Part shown: positions 35,896 to 45,001 of the stretch, in pieces
Numbering within the stretch: the first letter of the stretch is position 1
How the letters are laid out: each line of letters starts with the position of its first letter
Assembly (NCBI GenBank): GCA_039555135.1
Contig: CP114179.1
Span: 558,001 to 622,000 of the forward strand
Direction of reading: 5' to 3'
DNA: 64,000 nucleotides
Origin: Phycisphaeraceae bacterium D3-23
GTDB taxonomy: Bacteria > Planctomycetota > Phycisphaerae > Phycisphaerales > Phycisphaeraceae
Translations under genes and position numbers: made by a program
Notes under the pieces: model-generated
Told to the model about the DNA's origin: nothing
The model's database searches: none
What the model saw: the letters and a program-made list of their open reading frames with translations, nothing else

Positions 35896-36091
35896 CGGTT
35901 CGCTCCTGCCTGAGATACCCCCCACAGGGGCTGTGAAAGAGATGATTCTGCCCTGCCGGATACTCGAATCGATGATCGACGGGCTCACGAAGTATACCGA
36001 AACCCCGCTAGCCGCCAATACTTCTTACATCCAGAAAAGGGTGATGCGCCTCGTCAAACTACCCAGATTGACATCGATCCTGCCGCCGTGT

Positions 36092-38536
36092 TTACGCCTT
36101 TTTCAACTTCCTCACCCGCACGCCCGGCAGCGCGAGCTTCACGAGTGCATCGACATCTTCAACAAACTTCAGCGTCAGCTTCGCGCGGACCTTGGGGTCG
36201 ATGTCGTCGAGGTCGCGCTTGTTCGCTTCGGGTAGTACAACTGTGTTGATGCCCAGGCGGTGGGCGGCGAGGGTTTTTTCTTTGACCCCGCCGATGGGCA
36301 GGACCTTGCCGCGGAGTGTGATCTCGCCGGTCATGGCGAGCTTGTCTTTCACGGGCTTGCCGGTCATGAGCGAGACGATGGCGGTGTACATCGCGCAGCC
36401 CGCCGACGGGCCGTCCTTGGGCACGGCCCCGGCGGGGACGTGGATGTGCAGGTCGGTCTTGTCCATCTCCTTGAGGTCGATGCCGAAGCGGTCGGCCCGC
36501 GACTTGAACAGCGACAGCGCGGCCTGGGCCGACTCCTTCATCACGTCGCCGATCTGGCCGGTGAGCTTGACGTTGCCCTTGCCTGCGTAGCGCGTCGCCT
36601 CGATGAACAAGACCTCGCCGCCGACGGACGTATACGCCAGGCCCAGCACGACGCCGGGGCCGCCCGCGCGGATGTCGATCTCGCGCACGTACTTCTCGGG
36701 CCCGAGCAGGTCTTCGACCTTGTCCGCGTCGATGATGACCTGCTTGGGCCGACGCTTCGCCTTCGCGACCTTCGCGGCGACGCGGCGGCAGACCGCGCCG
36801 ACCTGCCGCTCCAGCTCGCGCACCCCCGCCTCGCGGGTGTAGCCCTCGATCAATCTGCGCAGCCCCGCGACACGGAACGAGCAGTCCTTGGTATTCAGCC
36901 CGTGCTCCTTGAGCTGGCGCGGGACGAGGTACTTGCGTGCGATGGCGAGCTTGTCGTGGTCGGTGTAGCCCGTGATCTCGATCAATTCGAGCCGGTCGCG
37001 CAGCGCCGGCGGGATATTGCCGACGTAGTTGGCCGTGCAGATGAACATGACCTGCGAGAGGTCGAAGGGGACATCGAGGTAGCGGTCGACAAAGGCGTGG
37101 TTCTGTCGGGGGTCGAGCACCTCAAGGAGCGCGGAGCTGGGGTCGCCTCGGAAGTCGCTGCCAAGCTTGTCGATCTCGTCGAGCATGATGACGGGGTTGT
37201 TCGTGCCGCATCGGCGGATGTCCTGGATGATCCGGCCCGGCATCGCGCCGATGTAGGTCCGGCGGTGCCCACGCACCTCCGCCTCGTCGCGGATGCCGCC
37301 CAGCGAGATGCGCGCAAACTCGCGCCCCAGCGCCTCGGCCACCGATCGGCCAAGCGAAGTCTTACCCACGCCCGGTGGCCCGGCGAGGCAGAGGATCACG
37401 CCCCGCCGCTTGGGGTTGAGCTTGCGCACCGCGAGGTACTCGATCAGCCGGGTCTTGACCTTGTCGAGGTTGAAGTGGTCGCGGTCAAGGATCTTCCGTG
37501 CGCGTTCAAGGTCGAGGTTGTCTTCGCTAGGTTTGTTCCAGGGCAGGTCGGCCAGCAACTCGACATACCCCAGGATCACCGAGTACTCCGGGCTCGCGGG
37601 CGGGACCATCTCGAGCCGGCCCAGCTCGCGCTCGGCCTCTTCCATCACGTCGTCGGGCAGCTCGGCCTCGACCAGCCGGGCGTGCAGGTCGTCGATGACC
37701 TCGCTCGTGCCGTCGCCGCCCTCGCCCAGTTCCTCGCGGATCGCCTTCATCTGCTCGCGCAGGTAGAACCGCCGTTGGCCGTCGCCGATGCTGTCCTCGA
37801 CATCCTGCTGGATTTTGTTTTGTAGCCGAACGATCTGGAGCTGCTGGTTGAGCAGCTTATGCACCTTGCCCGCACGAGCGGACACGCTCAGTTTGTTGAG
37901 CAGTGCCTGCTTTTCGTTGGTCTCGACGTCGAGGTTCGCGGCGATGTAGTCGACCAGCGCGCCGGGCTGCTCGATATTGAGCAGCATCGTCATCGCCTGC
38001 TCGGGCGCATTAGGGGTGAGCTCGATGAGTTCCTGCGCGAGGTCGCGGAGCTGGTTGATGGTGGCCTGGAAGCGTTTACCTTTGCCGTCGATCTGCCGGG
38101 GCTTGGTGACGCGCGCGGTGATGTAGGGCTGGGTCTGTATCGCGCGGGTGAGCTCGATGCGGCGGAGCCCATGGACGATGAGTGTCAATGTCTCGTCGGG
38201 CTGGCGGATGAGTTTGAGCGCGACGGCCGCGATGCCCATCGGGTGGAGCCCGGCGAACCCGGGGTCCTCGGCGTCTTCGTCGACCTGTGTCGCCAGCCCG
38301 ATGACCTTGCTCTTGGCGAGCGACTCGTCCAGGAGCTTCCGGCTCGACGGCCGGCCGATCCCGAGCGGGATGATCGTGCCGGGGAACACGACGGTGCCGC
38401 GGACGGGGAGGATCGGCAGCGTCGCGGGGATGTTGGGCGGGCCTGCGGCGATCTCGGCGGCGGATGCGTTGGAGTGCGCAGTTCGGCTTCGGCGGTCGGG
38501 GCCGCGTCGGCGTGTGGTTTTTTTCTTGGAGGCCAA
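36092..38536 (-). CDS. lon: ATP-dependent protease Lon
   Basis: 814-aa LonA protease, cytoplasmic hexamer degrading damaged and regulatory proteins. Order: N-terminal substrate domain (PILPVRGTVVFPGTIIPLGIG), coiled coil, AAA+ module with Walker A GPPGVGKTSLG and Walker B NPVIMLDEIDK, sensor region GDPSSALLEVLDP, and a C-terminal peptidase with the Ser-Lys dyad (Ser in PKDGPSAGCAM; Lys in GGVKEKTLAAHR). The start is a TTG at 38536; no ATG or GTG is better placed, and AAAGGA lies 11 nt upstream. An unusual basic N-terminus (ASKKKTTRRRGPDRRSR) precedes the domain. hsp20 lies 44 nt upstream on the same strand. Confidence 0.96.
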   Translation of the reverse strand: MASKKKTTRRRGPDRRSRTAHSNASAAEIAAGPPNIPATLPILPVRGTVVFPGTIIPLGIGRPSSRKLLDESLAKSKVIGLATQVDEDAEDPGFAGLHPMGIAAVALKLIRQPDETLTLIVHGLRRIELTRAIQTQPYITARVTKPRQIDGKGKRFQATINQLRDLAQELIELTPNAPEQAMTMLLNIEQPGALVDYIAANLDVETNEKQALLNKLSVSARAGKVHKLLNQQLQIVRLQNKIQQDVEDSIGDGQRRFYLREQMKAIREELGEGGDGTSEVIDDLHARLVEAELPDDVMEEAERELGRLEMVPPASPEYSVILGYVELLADLPWNKPSEDNLDLERARKILDRDHFNLDKVKTRLIEYLAVRKLNPKRRGVILCLAGPPGVGKTSLGRSVAEALGREFARISLGGIRDEAEVRGHRRTYIGAMPGRIIQDIRRCGTNNPVIMLDEIDKLGSDFRGDPSSALLEVLDPRQNHAFVDRYLDVPFDLSQVMFICTANYVGNIPPALRDRLELIEITGYTDHDKLAIARKYLVPRQLKEHGLNTKDCSFRVAGLRRLIEGYTREAGVRELERQVGAVCRRVAAKVAKAKRRPKQVIIDADKVEDLLGPEKYVREIDIRAGGPGVVLGLAYTSVGGEVLFIEATRYAGKGNVKLTGQIGDVMKESAQAALSLFKSRADRFGIDLKEMDKTDLHIHVPAGAVPKDGPSAGCAMYTAIVSLMTGKPVKDKLAMTGEITLRGKVLPIGGVKEKTLAAHRLGINTVVLPEANKRDLDDIDPKVRAKLTLKFVEDVDALVKLALPGVRVRKLKKA

Positions 38537-38580
38537 GTGAGTCGTCGTCCTTTCACCGCGCGTCGCGCGGCGCGTTGGGT

Positions 38581-38988
38581 TTATTGATGTTGTAGCGGCA
38601 ACTCGATCCAGAGCAGCCCGTCGTCGTACCGGCTGGTCACGCGGTCGAGGTCGACTTCGATCGGCAGCGCGAGGGTGCGCTCGAAGGGGCCCGCATCAAT
38701 CTCCATGCAGTGGATGCGTTCGGGCGGGCCCTGCTCGGGCTGGGGTGTCGCACGATGGCCGCGGATCGTCAGCCGACCGGGCTGGACCGACACTGCGATC
38801 GTGTCGCGATGCACCCCCGCGAGGTCGACGCACACGAGCAGCCGGCCTGCCGACTCATAGCAGTTGAGCGCGGGCGACCAGCCCTGCTCGGCGGGGACGG
38901 CACCAAACACCTGCGTCACCACACGGGTCACACGGATGCTCCCGGCCCCACCCCCGGGGGGGCGATTCGGCGGACGACGCGATGTCAT
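38581..38988 (-). CDS. Small heat-shock protein (Hsp20 family)
   Basis: 135-aa alpha-crystallin-type chaperone, a holdase for unfolding proteins in the cytoplasm. The ATG at 38988 has GGAGG 7 nt upstream. The crystallin domain runs from NCYESAGRLLVCVDLAGVHRDTIAVSVQPGRLTIRGHR to FERTLALPIEVDLDRVTSRYDDGLLWIELP, with the usual GLLWIELP-type I-x-I/V end region. It is directly upstream of lon on the same strand, a proteostasis pair that is likely co-transcribed. No CIRCE or similar heat-shock element was found upstream. Confidence 0.88.
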   Translation of the reverse strand: MTSRRPPNRPPGGGAGSIRVTRVVTQVFGAVPAEQGWSPALNCYESAGRLLVCVDLAGVHRDTIAVSVQPGRLTIRGHRATPQPEQGPPERIHCMEIDAGPFERTLALPIEVDLDRVTSRYDDGLLWIELPLQHQ

Positions 38989-39008
38989 GGCGAAACCTCC
39001 GTAGCGTT

Positions 39009-39037
39009 TTGTCCGGCCAACTCGGGCGGGCTACAAT
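39009..39037 (+). promoter_or_regulatory. Sigma-70-like promoter for folE2
   Basis: TTGTCC (39009-39014), a 17-nt spacer and TACAAT (39032-39037) lie upstream of folE2, giving a transcript start near 39044 and a leader of about 58 nt. It begins 21 nt beyond the hsp20 start on the other strand, so the two genes are divergent. Confidence 0.5.
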
Positions 39038-39101
39038 GCCGCGTTCGACCTCGCGGGCCCATGTTAGCCCCGTTCCACCCCATCATTCTATAGGCCTGCC
39101 G

Positions 39102-39920
39102 ATGTCAACCCCAAGCCCCGCCTCCAAAGCCCCCGCCGCCATGCCCGACGTCCAGGGCAGCGAAGACTCCCGCAACGTCCCGATCGACAAGGTCGGCGTC
39201 AAAGACATCCGCTACCCCATCGCACTTCACTGCCCCAAGTCCGAGGGCAAGCAGCACACCGTCGCGATGGTCAACATGTACGTCGCCCTGCCCCACTACC
39301 AGAAGGGCACGCACATGAGCCGGTTTCTAGAGGTGCTCAACAAGCACCACCAAGGCATCGACTCGGGCGACGTCATGCAGGTCGCCCGCGATATGAAGCA
39401 GCGCCTCGAAGCCGAGGAGGCGCACCTCGAGATGACGTTCCCCTACTTCATCGATAAGGAAGCGCCGGTTACGAAGCAGCCGGGCAAGCTGGACATCGCC
39501 GTAACGTTCGAGGCCGTGGCGGGCGAGACCGACGATTTTATCCTCGGTATCAAAGTGCCCGCGACGAGTCTTTGCCCGTGCTCAAAGAAGATTTCCGACT
39601 ACGGCGCGCACAACCAGCGCTGCGAGATGGAGGCCCAGGTCCGCTTCGCCCCCGGGAAAATGATGTGGATCGAGGAGCTTTTCGACCTCGTCGAGCAGTG
39701 CGCGAGTACGCAGGTGTTCGCGGTGCTCAAACGGCCCGACGAGAAGTTCGTCACCGAGGCGGCGTTTGATAACCCGAAGTTTGTCGAGGATATCGTGCGC
39801 GACCTGGCGGTCGCGCTCGACGCGGAAGACCGGATCTCATGGTTCCGCGTGGCGAGCGAGAACTTCGAGTCGATCCACAACCACAATGCGTACGCTGTGC
39901 TGGAGCGGGATAAGCGGTAG
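39102..39920 (+). CDS. folE2: GTP cyclohydrolase I, type IB (FolE2)
   Basis: 272-aa enzyme for the first step of tetrahydrofolate and queuosine-type biosynthesis: GTP to 7,8-dihydroneopterin triphosphate. The ATG at 39102 starts MSTPSPASKAPAAMPDVQ. Features: VPIDKVGVKDIRYPIAL, GTHMSRFLEVL, and the metal and active-site stretch TSLCPCSKKISDYGAHNQRC with the conserved Cys. LENPKFVEDIVRD-like and SIHNHNAYAVLER close the protein as in the family. The frame is open upstream, but that start would overlap the divergent hsp20 gene. Single-gene unit, followed by a dispersed repeat. Confidence 0.95.
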   Translation: MSTPSPASKAPAAMPDVQGSEDSRNVPIDKVGVKDIRYPIALHCPKSEGKQHTVAMVNMYVALPHYQKGTHMSRFLEVLNKHHQGIDSGDVMQVARDMKQRLEAEEAHLEMTFPYFIDKEAPVTKQPGKLDIAVTFEAVAGETDDFILGIKVPATSLCPCSKKISDYGAHNQRCEMEAQVRFAPGKMMWIEELFDLVEQCASTQVFAVLKRPDEKFVTEAAFDNPKFVEDIVRDLAVALDAEDRISWFRVASENFESIHNHNAYAVLERDKR

Positions 39921-39927
39921 CAGTTGT

Positions 39928-40024
39928 TGCCCACAGATTTCACACATCGGCACAGATTCGGATTCTGATGACAATGCCGATGGGCGCATTGAACATCTGT
40001 GGAATCTGCGCGATCTGTGGGCCA
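39928..40024. repeat. Imperfect inverted repeat after folE2
   Basis: CCCACAGATTTCACACATCG near 39929 and its inverse near 40000-40023 (TCTGTGGAATCTGCGCGATC) form a roughly 95-nt element in the convergent folE2/DUF151 gap. It belongs to the same family as the arms at 2679 and 3073. It could double as a bidirectional terminator; there is no T-run. Confidence 0.6.
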
Positions 40025-40047
40025 TTTCTTAGTCGGTCGCGATTGAT

Positions 40048-40473
40048 TCAGAAGCCGTTGTCGTTCCCGCACACCTCATCGAGCACGTGCTCCGCAACGT
40101 AGATGGGCACATCGTGCGCGGAGCCGAGCGCGATGGCGTCGCTTGGCCTGGCGTCGATCTCGACCATGTCGCTGCCGCGGCGGAGGAAGAGCTTGGCGAA
40201 GAAGGTGTGGTTTTGGAGGTCGCTGATCTCGATGCGGTCGAGCTCGTAGCCCAGGGCCTGGACGACGTTGTCGAGCAGTTCGTGGGTCTGGGGCCTTGGC
40301 GGGTGCTGGCCCATGAGCCGGCGCTCGATCGCGGCGGCCTCGGTGATGCCGATGACGATCGGGAAGATGCGGGCGCTCGATTCGTCGTCGATGCCCGCCT
40401 CGCGCAGCTCGACGACGTGAGTGTCGTCGGTCTCGCGGATCAGCACGCGGGCGAGTTCCATCTGGATGGTCAT
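40048..40473 (-). CDS. DUF151 / bifunctional-nuclease-like protein
   Basis: 141-aa member of the DUF151 (BFN domain) family, whose few studied members have RNase or DNase activity; function here unproven. The start ATG at 40473 has GGAG 7 nt upstream (TTG 40491 is in frame). Landmarks: MELARVLIRETDDTHVVELRE, SARIFPIVIGITEAAAIERRL, PRPQTHELLDNVVQALGYEL, DARPSDAIALG (the family signature ending of RPSDAIAL). It is cytoplasmic, with no signal. It follows the RsmB-like gene with a strong hairpin in between. Confidence 0.9.
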   Translation of the reverse strand: MTIQMELARVLIRETDDTHVVELREAGIDDESSARIFPIVIGITEAAAIERRLMGQHPPRPQTHELLDNVVQALGYELDRIEISDLQNHTFFAKLFLRRGSDMVEIDARPSDAIALGSAHDVPIYVAEHVLDEVCGNDNGF

Positions 40474-40494
40474 GGCCTGGCTCCGGGTCAAACC

Positions 40495-40518
40495 GCCGGC
40501 TCACTGAAGTGAGCCGGC
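40495..40518 (-). terminator. Strong intercistronic hairpin
   Basis: GCCGGCTCACT (40495-40505) pairs perfectly with AGTGAGCCGGC (40508-40518) around a 2-nt loop (tight; in practice a 4-nt loop). It lies between the end of the RsmB-like gene and the start of the DUF151 gene on the minus strand. No T-run follows, so it may attenuate rather than stop transcription. Confidence 0.6.
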
Positions 40519-40526
40519 CTGTCGCC

Positions 40527-41870
40527 TCACAAACGCATCAGGGCATGATAGCTGCCGTCGGTGTACGAGTCGCCGGTGCCCGCCGGAAGATGTGCGTCGT
40601 CGGTGACAAGCTGGCCATGGGTATTGCGGAGCAGACGATCGACCTGCTTGCGGTTTTCGGGGCGTTCGATGCTGCACGTGCAGTAGAGCAGGTGCCCGCC
40701 GGGGCGGACCCAGCTTTTGGCGAGGTCGACGATCTCACGCTGGAGCGTGACAAGCTTGCCCATCGCGAGCTGTGAGTGGCGGTAGCGGGCCTCGGGCCTG
40801 CGGGCGAGGACGCCGGTATTGCTGCATGGGACGTCGAGGACGACGAGGTCGTACTGCATATCGCCCGCGCGATCGGGCGTGACGACCTCCAGGTTGTCGA
40901 TGCCCTCGGCCGTCTCGCGCAACTGCTCGCGGCGGTCGGGGTGCGTGTCCGTCGCGATGACTTTCGCGCCCTTGTGCATCAGCGCAAGCTGGCGCGACTT
41001 TGTGCCCCGGCCCGCGCAGTAGTCGAGGATCGTCTGGGGCTTGAGGTCGGTGGTGGCCTGGCACGACGCGGCCGATGCGGTGTCCTGCACGCGGCGCATC
41101 GGGTGGGCATCGAGGAACGCGACGAGCTCTTCGTGCTTACCTTGCCAGACGACGAAGCCCGGTAATTCGTGCGGTGTCCAAGGCGTATCGCTATCTGTCG
41201 CCGCATCAAACCCCGGCTCCACCGCGATGACCGTCGGCGGGTTCTCGATCGCGTGCAGGCACAGCGCGGTCGTTGTCTCCATGCCGAAGACCTCGGCCCA
41301 GCGTTTGACCAGTGAGCGCGGCATGCTCGTCGCCACGGCGAGGTGGGCCACGGCGTCGGCCGGGTCAGGCATCGCCGGGCTGTTGAGTGTCAAGACCCCG
41401 CCCCCCGGCAGTGGCAGCGCGTCCCGGCTCGGTGTCCAAGGTGTGTCGGGGTCGCGTCCCGCAACGAGCTTGGCGAGCTTGCGCAGCACGGCGTTGGTCA
41501 TGCCCGAGGCGCCGGCGCGGACGTGCTTGCGCGCGATGCCCACGGCCTGGTCGACAACGGCGTAGACGGGCAGCCGGTCGAGGAATACGAGCTGCGCCGC
41601 GGCGGAGAGGAGCACGGCCTGCATCGCGGGTTCGAGCCGACGCATGCGCTGGGTGAGGAACTGATCGAGCAGGTGTTCGAGGGTGTACCAGCGCTGGATG
41701 GTCGTGCGGTAGATGGCCAGCGCGAGCGCCGCGTCGGCTGGCGAGAGCCCGGCCGGGTCCAGGTGCGGCGGGTCGAGGTCGGGGAATCGCTCGGCGGGCT
41801 CGGTCAGCGCGCGGGCGACCCACAGGCGGGCCGAGGTGCTCGGGGCCTGTGCGACGTGTCGTTCATTCAT
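40527..41870 (-). CDS. rsmB: RsmB-like rRNA cytosine-C5 methyltransferase (NusB domain + SAM domain)
   Basis: 447-aa predicted m5C methyltransferase of 16S rRNA position 967 type. The N-terminal 150 residues are a NusB-like RNA-binding helical domain (ALAIYRTTIQRWYTLEHLLD ... VYAVVDQAVGIARKHVRAGASGMTNAVLRKL). The C-terminal part has the SAM motif ILDYCAGRGTKSRQLAL, motif IV DVPCSNTGVLARRPEARYR and the catalytic-cysteine motif LLYCTCSIERPEN. DVPCS replaces the usual DAPCSG. The ATG at 41870 overlaps the stop of the upstream sensor gene by 8 nt, so the two are translationally coupled, an unexpected pairing. Confidence 0.88.
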   Translation of the reverse strand: MNERHVAQAPSTSARLWVARALTEPAERFPDLDPPHLDPAGLSPADAALALAIYRTTIQRWYTLEHLLDQFLTQRMRRLEPAMQAVLLSAAAQLVFLDRLPVYAVVDQAVGIARKHVRAGASGMTNAVLRKLAKLVAGRDPDTPWTPSRDALPLPGGGVLTLNSPAMPDPADAVAHLAVATSMPRSLVKRWAEVFGMETTTALCLHAIENPPTVIAVEPGFDAATDSDTPWTPHELPGFVVWQGKHEELVAFLDAHPMRRVQDTASAASCQATTDLKPQTILDYCAGRGTKSRQLALMHKGAKVIATDTHPDRREQLRETAEGIDNLEVVTPDRAGDMQYDLVVLDVPCSNTGVLARRPEARYRHSQLAMGKLVTLQREIVDLAKSWVRPGGHLLYCTCSIERPENRKQVDRLLRNTHGQLVTDDAHLPAGTGDSYTDGSYHALMRL

Positions 41871-43572
41871 GGGTGGGCGCCTGCGGGCGGGCTGCGCTGT
41901 CGGCGGCTTCGCCCAGGGCCTTTCGGACCTCTTCGAGGAAGGGCTCAACCTTAAAGGGCTTGAAGAGCACGGCCGCGAGGCCTTCCTGGCTTGCGCGGAC
42001 GATGGAGTGGTGCGGGTCGTAGCCGAAGCCTGTCATCAGGATGACGGGGGTCTGCACGTTGACGCGCTGGGCTGCCGCGTAGATCTCGTAGCCGTTGCGG
42101 TACGGCATCTTGATGTCCGAAACGACGATGTCGAAGTTCTCTTGGTCCAGCGCGGCGCAGGCCTCGTAGCCGTCTTTCGCGGTGGTGACCGTGCAGCCGT
42201 GCTTGGTGAGGATTTCCTTGATCGTCTTTCGGATGTTGGGTTCGTCGTCGGCGACAAGGACTTTTTTGCCGGAGAGCAGCGGGTCGCCTTGCTGGTCGGC
42301 GACGTCCTGCGAGCCGAGGACGGCGTTGGGGCCGTGCTTGACGTTGTCGAGCGCCTCGCGGATTTTTTTGACATCGGTGATGATGCGCGACACGCTGTCG
42401 GTCAGTGCCTCGTCGCCGATGTAGGCATCGTTCATGCGCTCGCACTCGTGGAGGATGTCGTTGATCGGCGACGACATCTCGTGGATGACGCTCTCGGTGA
42501 TCTGGCCCGAGGTCGTGTAGCGCTCGACGACCAGGAGGTTGAGGATATTCATCGCCAGCGCGACGTATCGGCCGAAAATCTCGGCGAACTGTCGGTCGTC
42601 TTCGTTGAACTGGCCGACCTTGTTGGACTCGACGTTGTAGACGCCGACGACCTCGTCGAAGAGCATGAGTGGCACGGTCAGCGAGCTCTTGGCGTGCTCA
42701 AGGCCCAGGACGTAGCGCGGGTCTTTCTCGGTATCGTGGCAGATGTACGAGCGCTTCGTCGCGGCGACGTAGCCCGACACGCCGTTGCCCTCGGGGTGGG
42801 CGTAGAGGTCGATCTCGAGCGCCTCGGTCGGAAGCCCTTCGGCGATGACGACTTCGAGCTTGTTGGTCTTGCGGTCCAGCAGGCGGATCGCGAAGTGGTC
42901 GAAGTGCATCAGGTCTTTGCTGTACCGGATGATCTTGTCCTGCAGCAGCTTCAGGCGCTGAGGCGGGGTGAGCTTGCTCACGGCCTCGGCGTCGAGCTTG
43001 GCGAGTTCCCGGCCCGACGCGTCGATCGCATCGATCTTGCGCTGCAGACGCTTACCGCCCGTCGAGTCCCACACGACCGCTGCGACCTGCGCGACGCCGC
43101 CTTCATTGCCCAACACCGGCGAGCAGATCATCTCGAAGTAGCGGTCGTCGACGCCGAAGGTGAACTTCTTGCAGCCGGGCTTGGCCTGGCCCTTGCTGGT
43201 CTGCGCGCTGCCGAAGAGCTTGTGTGCCTGGCCGCAGATCCGTCGGACCTGCTCGCTCACGGCCGGGGGGTAGGCGAGCATCTTCTTGTTGGACCAGTCG
43301 CATCGGCCGTCGGCGTCGACGATGCAGACGCCCTCGCCGATCGTGTTGAGGATGACGCTGGCCTTGTCGCTGACGATCGCGCGTTCGAGCGGGAGGAAGT
43401 CGCCAACATCTGCGAACACGCCGTGGTAGTCCTTGGCCTTGAGCGCATCGATCGCTTCGGTGCTCGAGTCGACGACGTCGGCCTCGAAGTAGCCGCTCAG
43501 CAATTTGGCGATCGGGTGCTCGTCGAGCACTTTGCCGCCAAAGATCAACACACGCGGTTTGGAAGGGTCCAT
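41863..43572 (-). CDS. PAS-GAF-H-box-receiver protein without an ATPase domain
   Basis: 569-aa cytosolic signalling protein. The N-terminal 75 residues look like a degenerate receiver (PRVLIFGGKVLDEHPIAKLL; the acceptor Asp is missing). A PAS-like domain follows (VILNTIGEGVCIVDADGRCDWSNKKML), then a GAF domain around residues 220-375 (FDHFAIRLLDRKTNKLEVVI ... SSLTVPLMLFDEVVGVYNVES). A helical dimerisation stretch with an H-box, ITESVIHEMSSPINDILHECE, comes next, but no HATPase (N, G1, G2 boxes) follows. The C-terminal receiver is canonical: VLVADDEPNIRKTIKEILTK, DIVVSDIKMP and a Lys in LFKPFK. The output is unclear; a partner kinase is likely. Start ATG 43572; coupled to rsmB downstream. Confidence 0.85.
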   Translation of the reverse strand: MDPSKPRVLIFGGKVLDEHPIAKLLSGYFEADVVDSSTEAIDALKAKDYHGVFADVGDFLPLERAIVSDKASVILNTIGEGVCIVDADGRCDWSNKKMLAYPPAVSEQVRRICGQAHKLFGSAQTSKGQAKPGCKKFTFGVDDRYFEMICSPVLGNEGGVAQVAAVVWDSTGGKRLQRKIDAIDASGRELAKLDAEAVSKLTPPQRLKLLQDKIIRYSKDLMHFDHFAIRLLDRKTNKLEVVIAEGLPTEALEIDLYAHPEGNGVSGYVAATKRSYICHDTEKDPRYVLGLEHAKSSLTVPLMLFDEVVGVYNVESNKVGQFNEDDRQFAEIFGRYVALAMNILNLLVVERYTTSGQITESVIHEMSSPINDILHECERMNDAYIGDEALTDSVSRIITDVKKIREALDNVKHGPNAVLGSQDVADQQGDPLLSGKKVLVADDEPNIRKTIKEILTKHGCTVTTAKDGYEACAALDQENFDIVVSDIKMPYRNGYEIYAAAQRVNVQTPVILMTGFGYDPHHSIVRASQEGLAAVLFKPFKVEPFLEEVRKALGEAADSAARPQAPTHE

Positions 43573-43686
43573 TTCGTCGCTATCCCATCCCCTTAGGCCA
43601 ACCCCTATTAGTACCACACAACTAACAGTAGCGCCAAGGCCTTTTCGGTCAATGGGCGGAAAAACATGCGATTTTCTATGGGTTTG

Positions 43687-44736
43687 TCAGAAGCGCCGGC
43701 GGGTGACCTGCTGCGCCATCGCGAGCAGCGTCTCGCGCGCGGCCGAGGGTTCGAGCCGGTCTGACAAGACCTGGCGAGCTTCCTGCACGAGCGTCTCGGC
43801 CTGCGCACGGGCCTGGCCCAATGCGCCAGCGTCCGATAGCACTTTGCAGATGTGCGTATAGACCGCGTCGTCGGTCGCGGACTCGTCGCCCGACTCGGCC
43901 CCCTGCCAGAGCAGGTCGCGCATCGCCTTGGCCTTGGCCGGGTCGGCTTGGTCGAGGTAACGGATCACGGGCAGGGTCAGCTTGCCCTTGGCGAGGTCTC
44001 GGCCCAGCGTCTTGCCGACCGTCGCCTCGTCGCCCGACAGGTCGAGCAGGTCGTCGATGATCTGGAACGCGATGCCGAGTTTTTCGCCGAACGCGAAGAG
44101 TGCCTGGCCCACGCGTTCGTCGCCGTTGCGGTGGCCCGGGGTGTGGGAGAGCATCGTGGGCAGCTCGCAGCACAGCCCGACCAGCGCGGCGGTCTTACGG
44201 CGGATCACTTCGTAGTAGGTCCGCTCGTCAAGCTCCCAGTTCTCGCGGTTGCTGAGCTGCAAGAGCTCGCCCTCGCACACGGTGTTGGTCGCCCGCGCGA
44301 TAGCGCGGCTGATGTCGGCCCGGCCCAGCGCCGAGCACAGGTGGTAGGCGTGGCTGATGAGGTAGTCGCCCAGCATCACGGCGGTCTCGTTGCCACGCAG
44401 GCGGTTGATCGTCGCCCCGCCCCGCCGCATGTCGGCGCTGTCGAGGATGTCGTCGTGGACGAGTGTGGCCATGTGCACCATCTCGCACACCGCGGCCGTC
44501 ACAACCGCGGGCTCGTGGAGGTCCTGCAGGTCGGTTCGGCCCGCGACGGCCATAGAGGAGAGCAGCACGAGCGTCGGCCGGAGCATCTTGCCGCGGTAGC
44601 GTTCGACGTGGCCGACCAACTCGTTGACGCAGGGCAGGTCGCTGAGCAGCTCGGCGTTGAAGCGGTCCTGTACGTCGCCAAGGTAGTGCGTGAGCGCTTG
44701 GCCAACCTCTTCGTCGCAATGGGCTGTGAGCAGCAT
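43687..44736 (-). CDS. Polyprenyl diphosphate synthase
   Basis: 349-aa trans-isoprenyl diphosphate synthase that elongates allylic diphosphates for quinone or other lipid tails. The first Asp-rich motif is LVHDDILDSADMRRG, the second IIDDLLDLSGDEATVGK, each placed as in the family. GKMLRPTLVLLSSMAV and GNETAVMLGDYLISHAYHLC are further signatures. Chain length cannot be read with confidence; residues five before the first DDxxD are Met-Ala-Thr-Leu-Val (no bulky aromatic), which favours long-chain products. ATG 44736. It is divergent from the kinase gene, with a 265-nt gap. Confidence 0.92.
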   Translation of the reverse strand: MLLTAHCDEEVGQALTHYLGDVQDRFNAELLSDLPCVNELVGHVERYRGKMLRPTLVLLSSMAVAGRTDLQDLHEPAVVTAAVCEMVHMATLVHDDILDSADMRRGGATINRLRGNETAVMLGDYLISHAYHLCSALGRADISRAIARATNTVCEGELLQLSNRENWELDERTYYEVIRRKTAALVGLCCELPTMLSHTPGHRNGDERVGQALFAFGEKLGIAFQIIDDLLDLSGDEATVGKTLGRDLAKGKLTLPVIRYLDQADPAKAKAMRDLLWQGAESGDESATDDAVYTHICKVLSDAGALGQARAQAETLVQEARQVLSDRLEPSAARETLLAMAQQVTRRRF

Positions 44737-44884
44737 GGGTGGCCGGGGGTTGGGAGCGTGTGCGGGCGGTATCGATCCGACACGAGATTGTACGGGGCCG
44801 TGCGTGCTTGTGGGCGGGTTGGGGACGGTTTGTTGGTCTCGCCTCGAAGATGCGCAGGCAAGATGCGCAAGCCCTCGCGTGGGA

Positions 44885-44913
44885 TTGACACTACGAAATA
44901 GCCGATCTATTCT
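44885..44913 (+). promoter_or_regulatory. Strong sigma-70-like promoter for the Ser/Thr kinase gene
   Basis: TTGACA (44885-44890), exactly 17 nt, then TATTCT (44908-44913). The -35 box is a perfect match and the -10 box 5 of 6. The predicted start near 44920 gives a leader of about 80 nt before the kinase ATG at 45002. This is the best promoter match noticed in the window. Confidence 0.65.
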
Positions 44914-45001
44914 CTCGTGTTCATCGGGAGTCTGCCCCCCTGTATCAGTAGCCCCTTTTTACCCGGCCTATGAGCTGCCCGGGCCCCGCGACGTTGACCT
45001 C

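Noticed and set aside
36260-37825. Long open frame (521 aa) on the plus strand
   Set aside because: It is antisense to lon, composed of Arg/Ala/Asp-rich low-complexity sequence typical of high-GC shadow frames, with no motif.
41713-43596. 627-aa open frame on the plus strand
   Set aside because: Antisense to the sensor and RsmB-like genes, whose domains are unmistakable; composition is that of a shadow frame.
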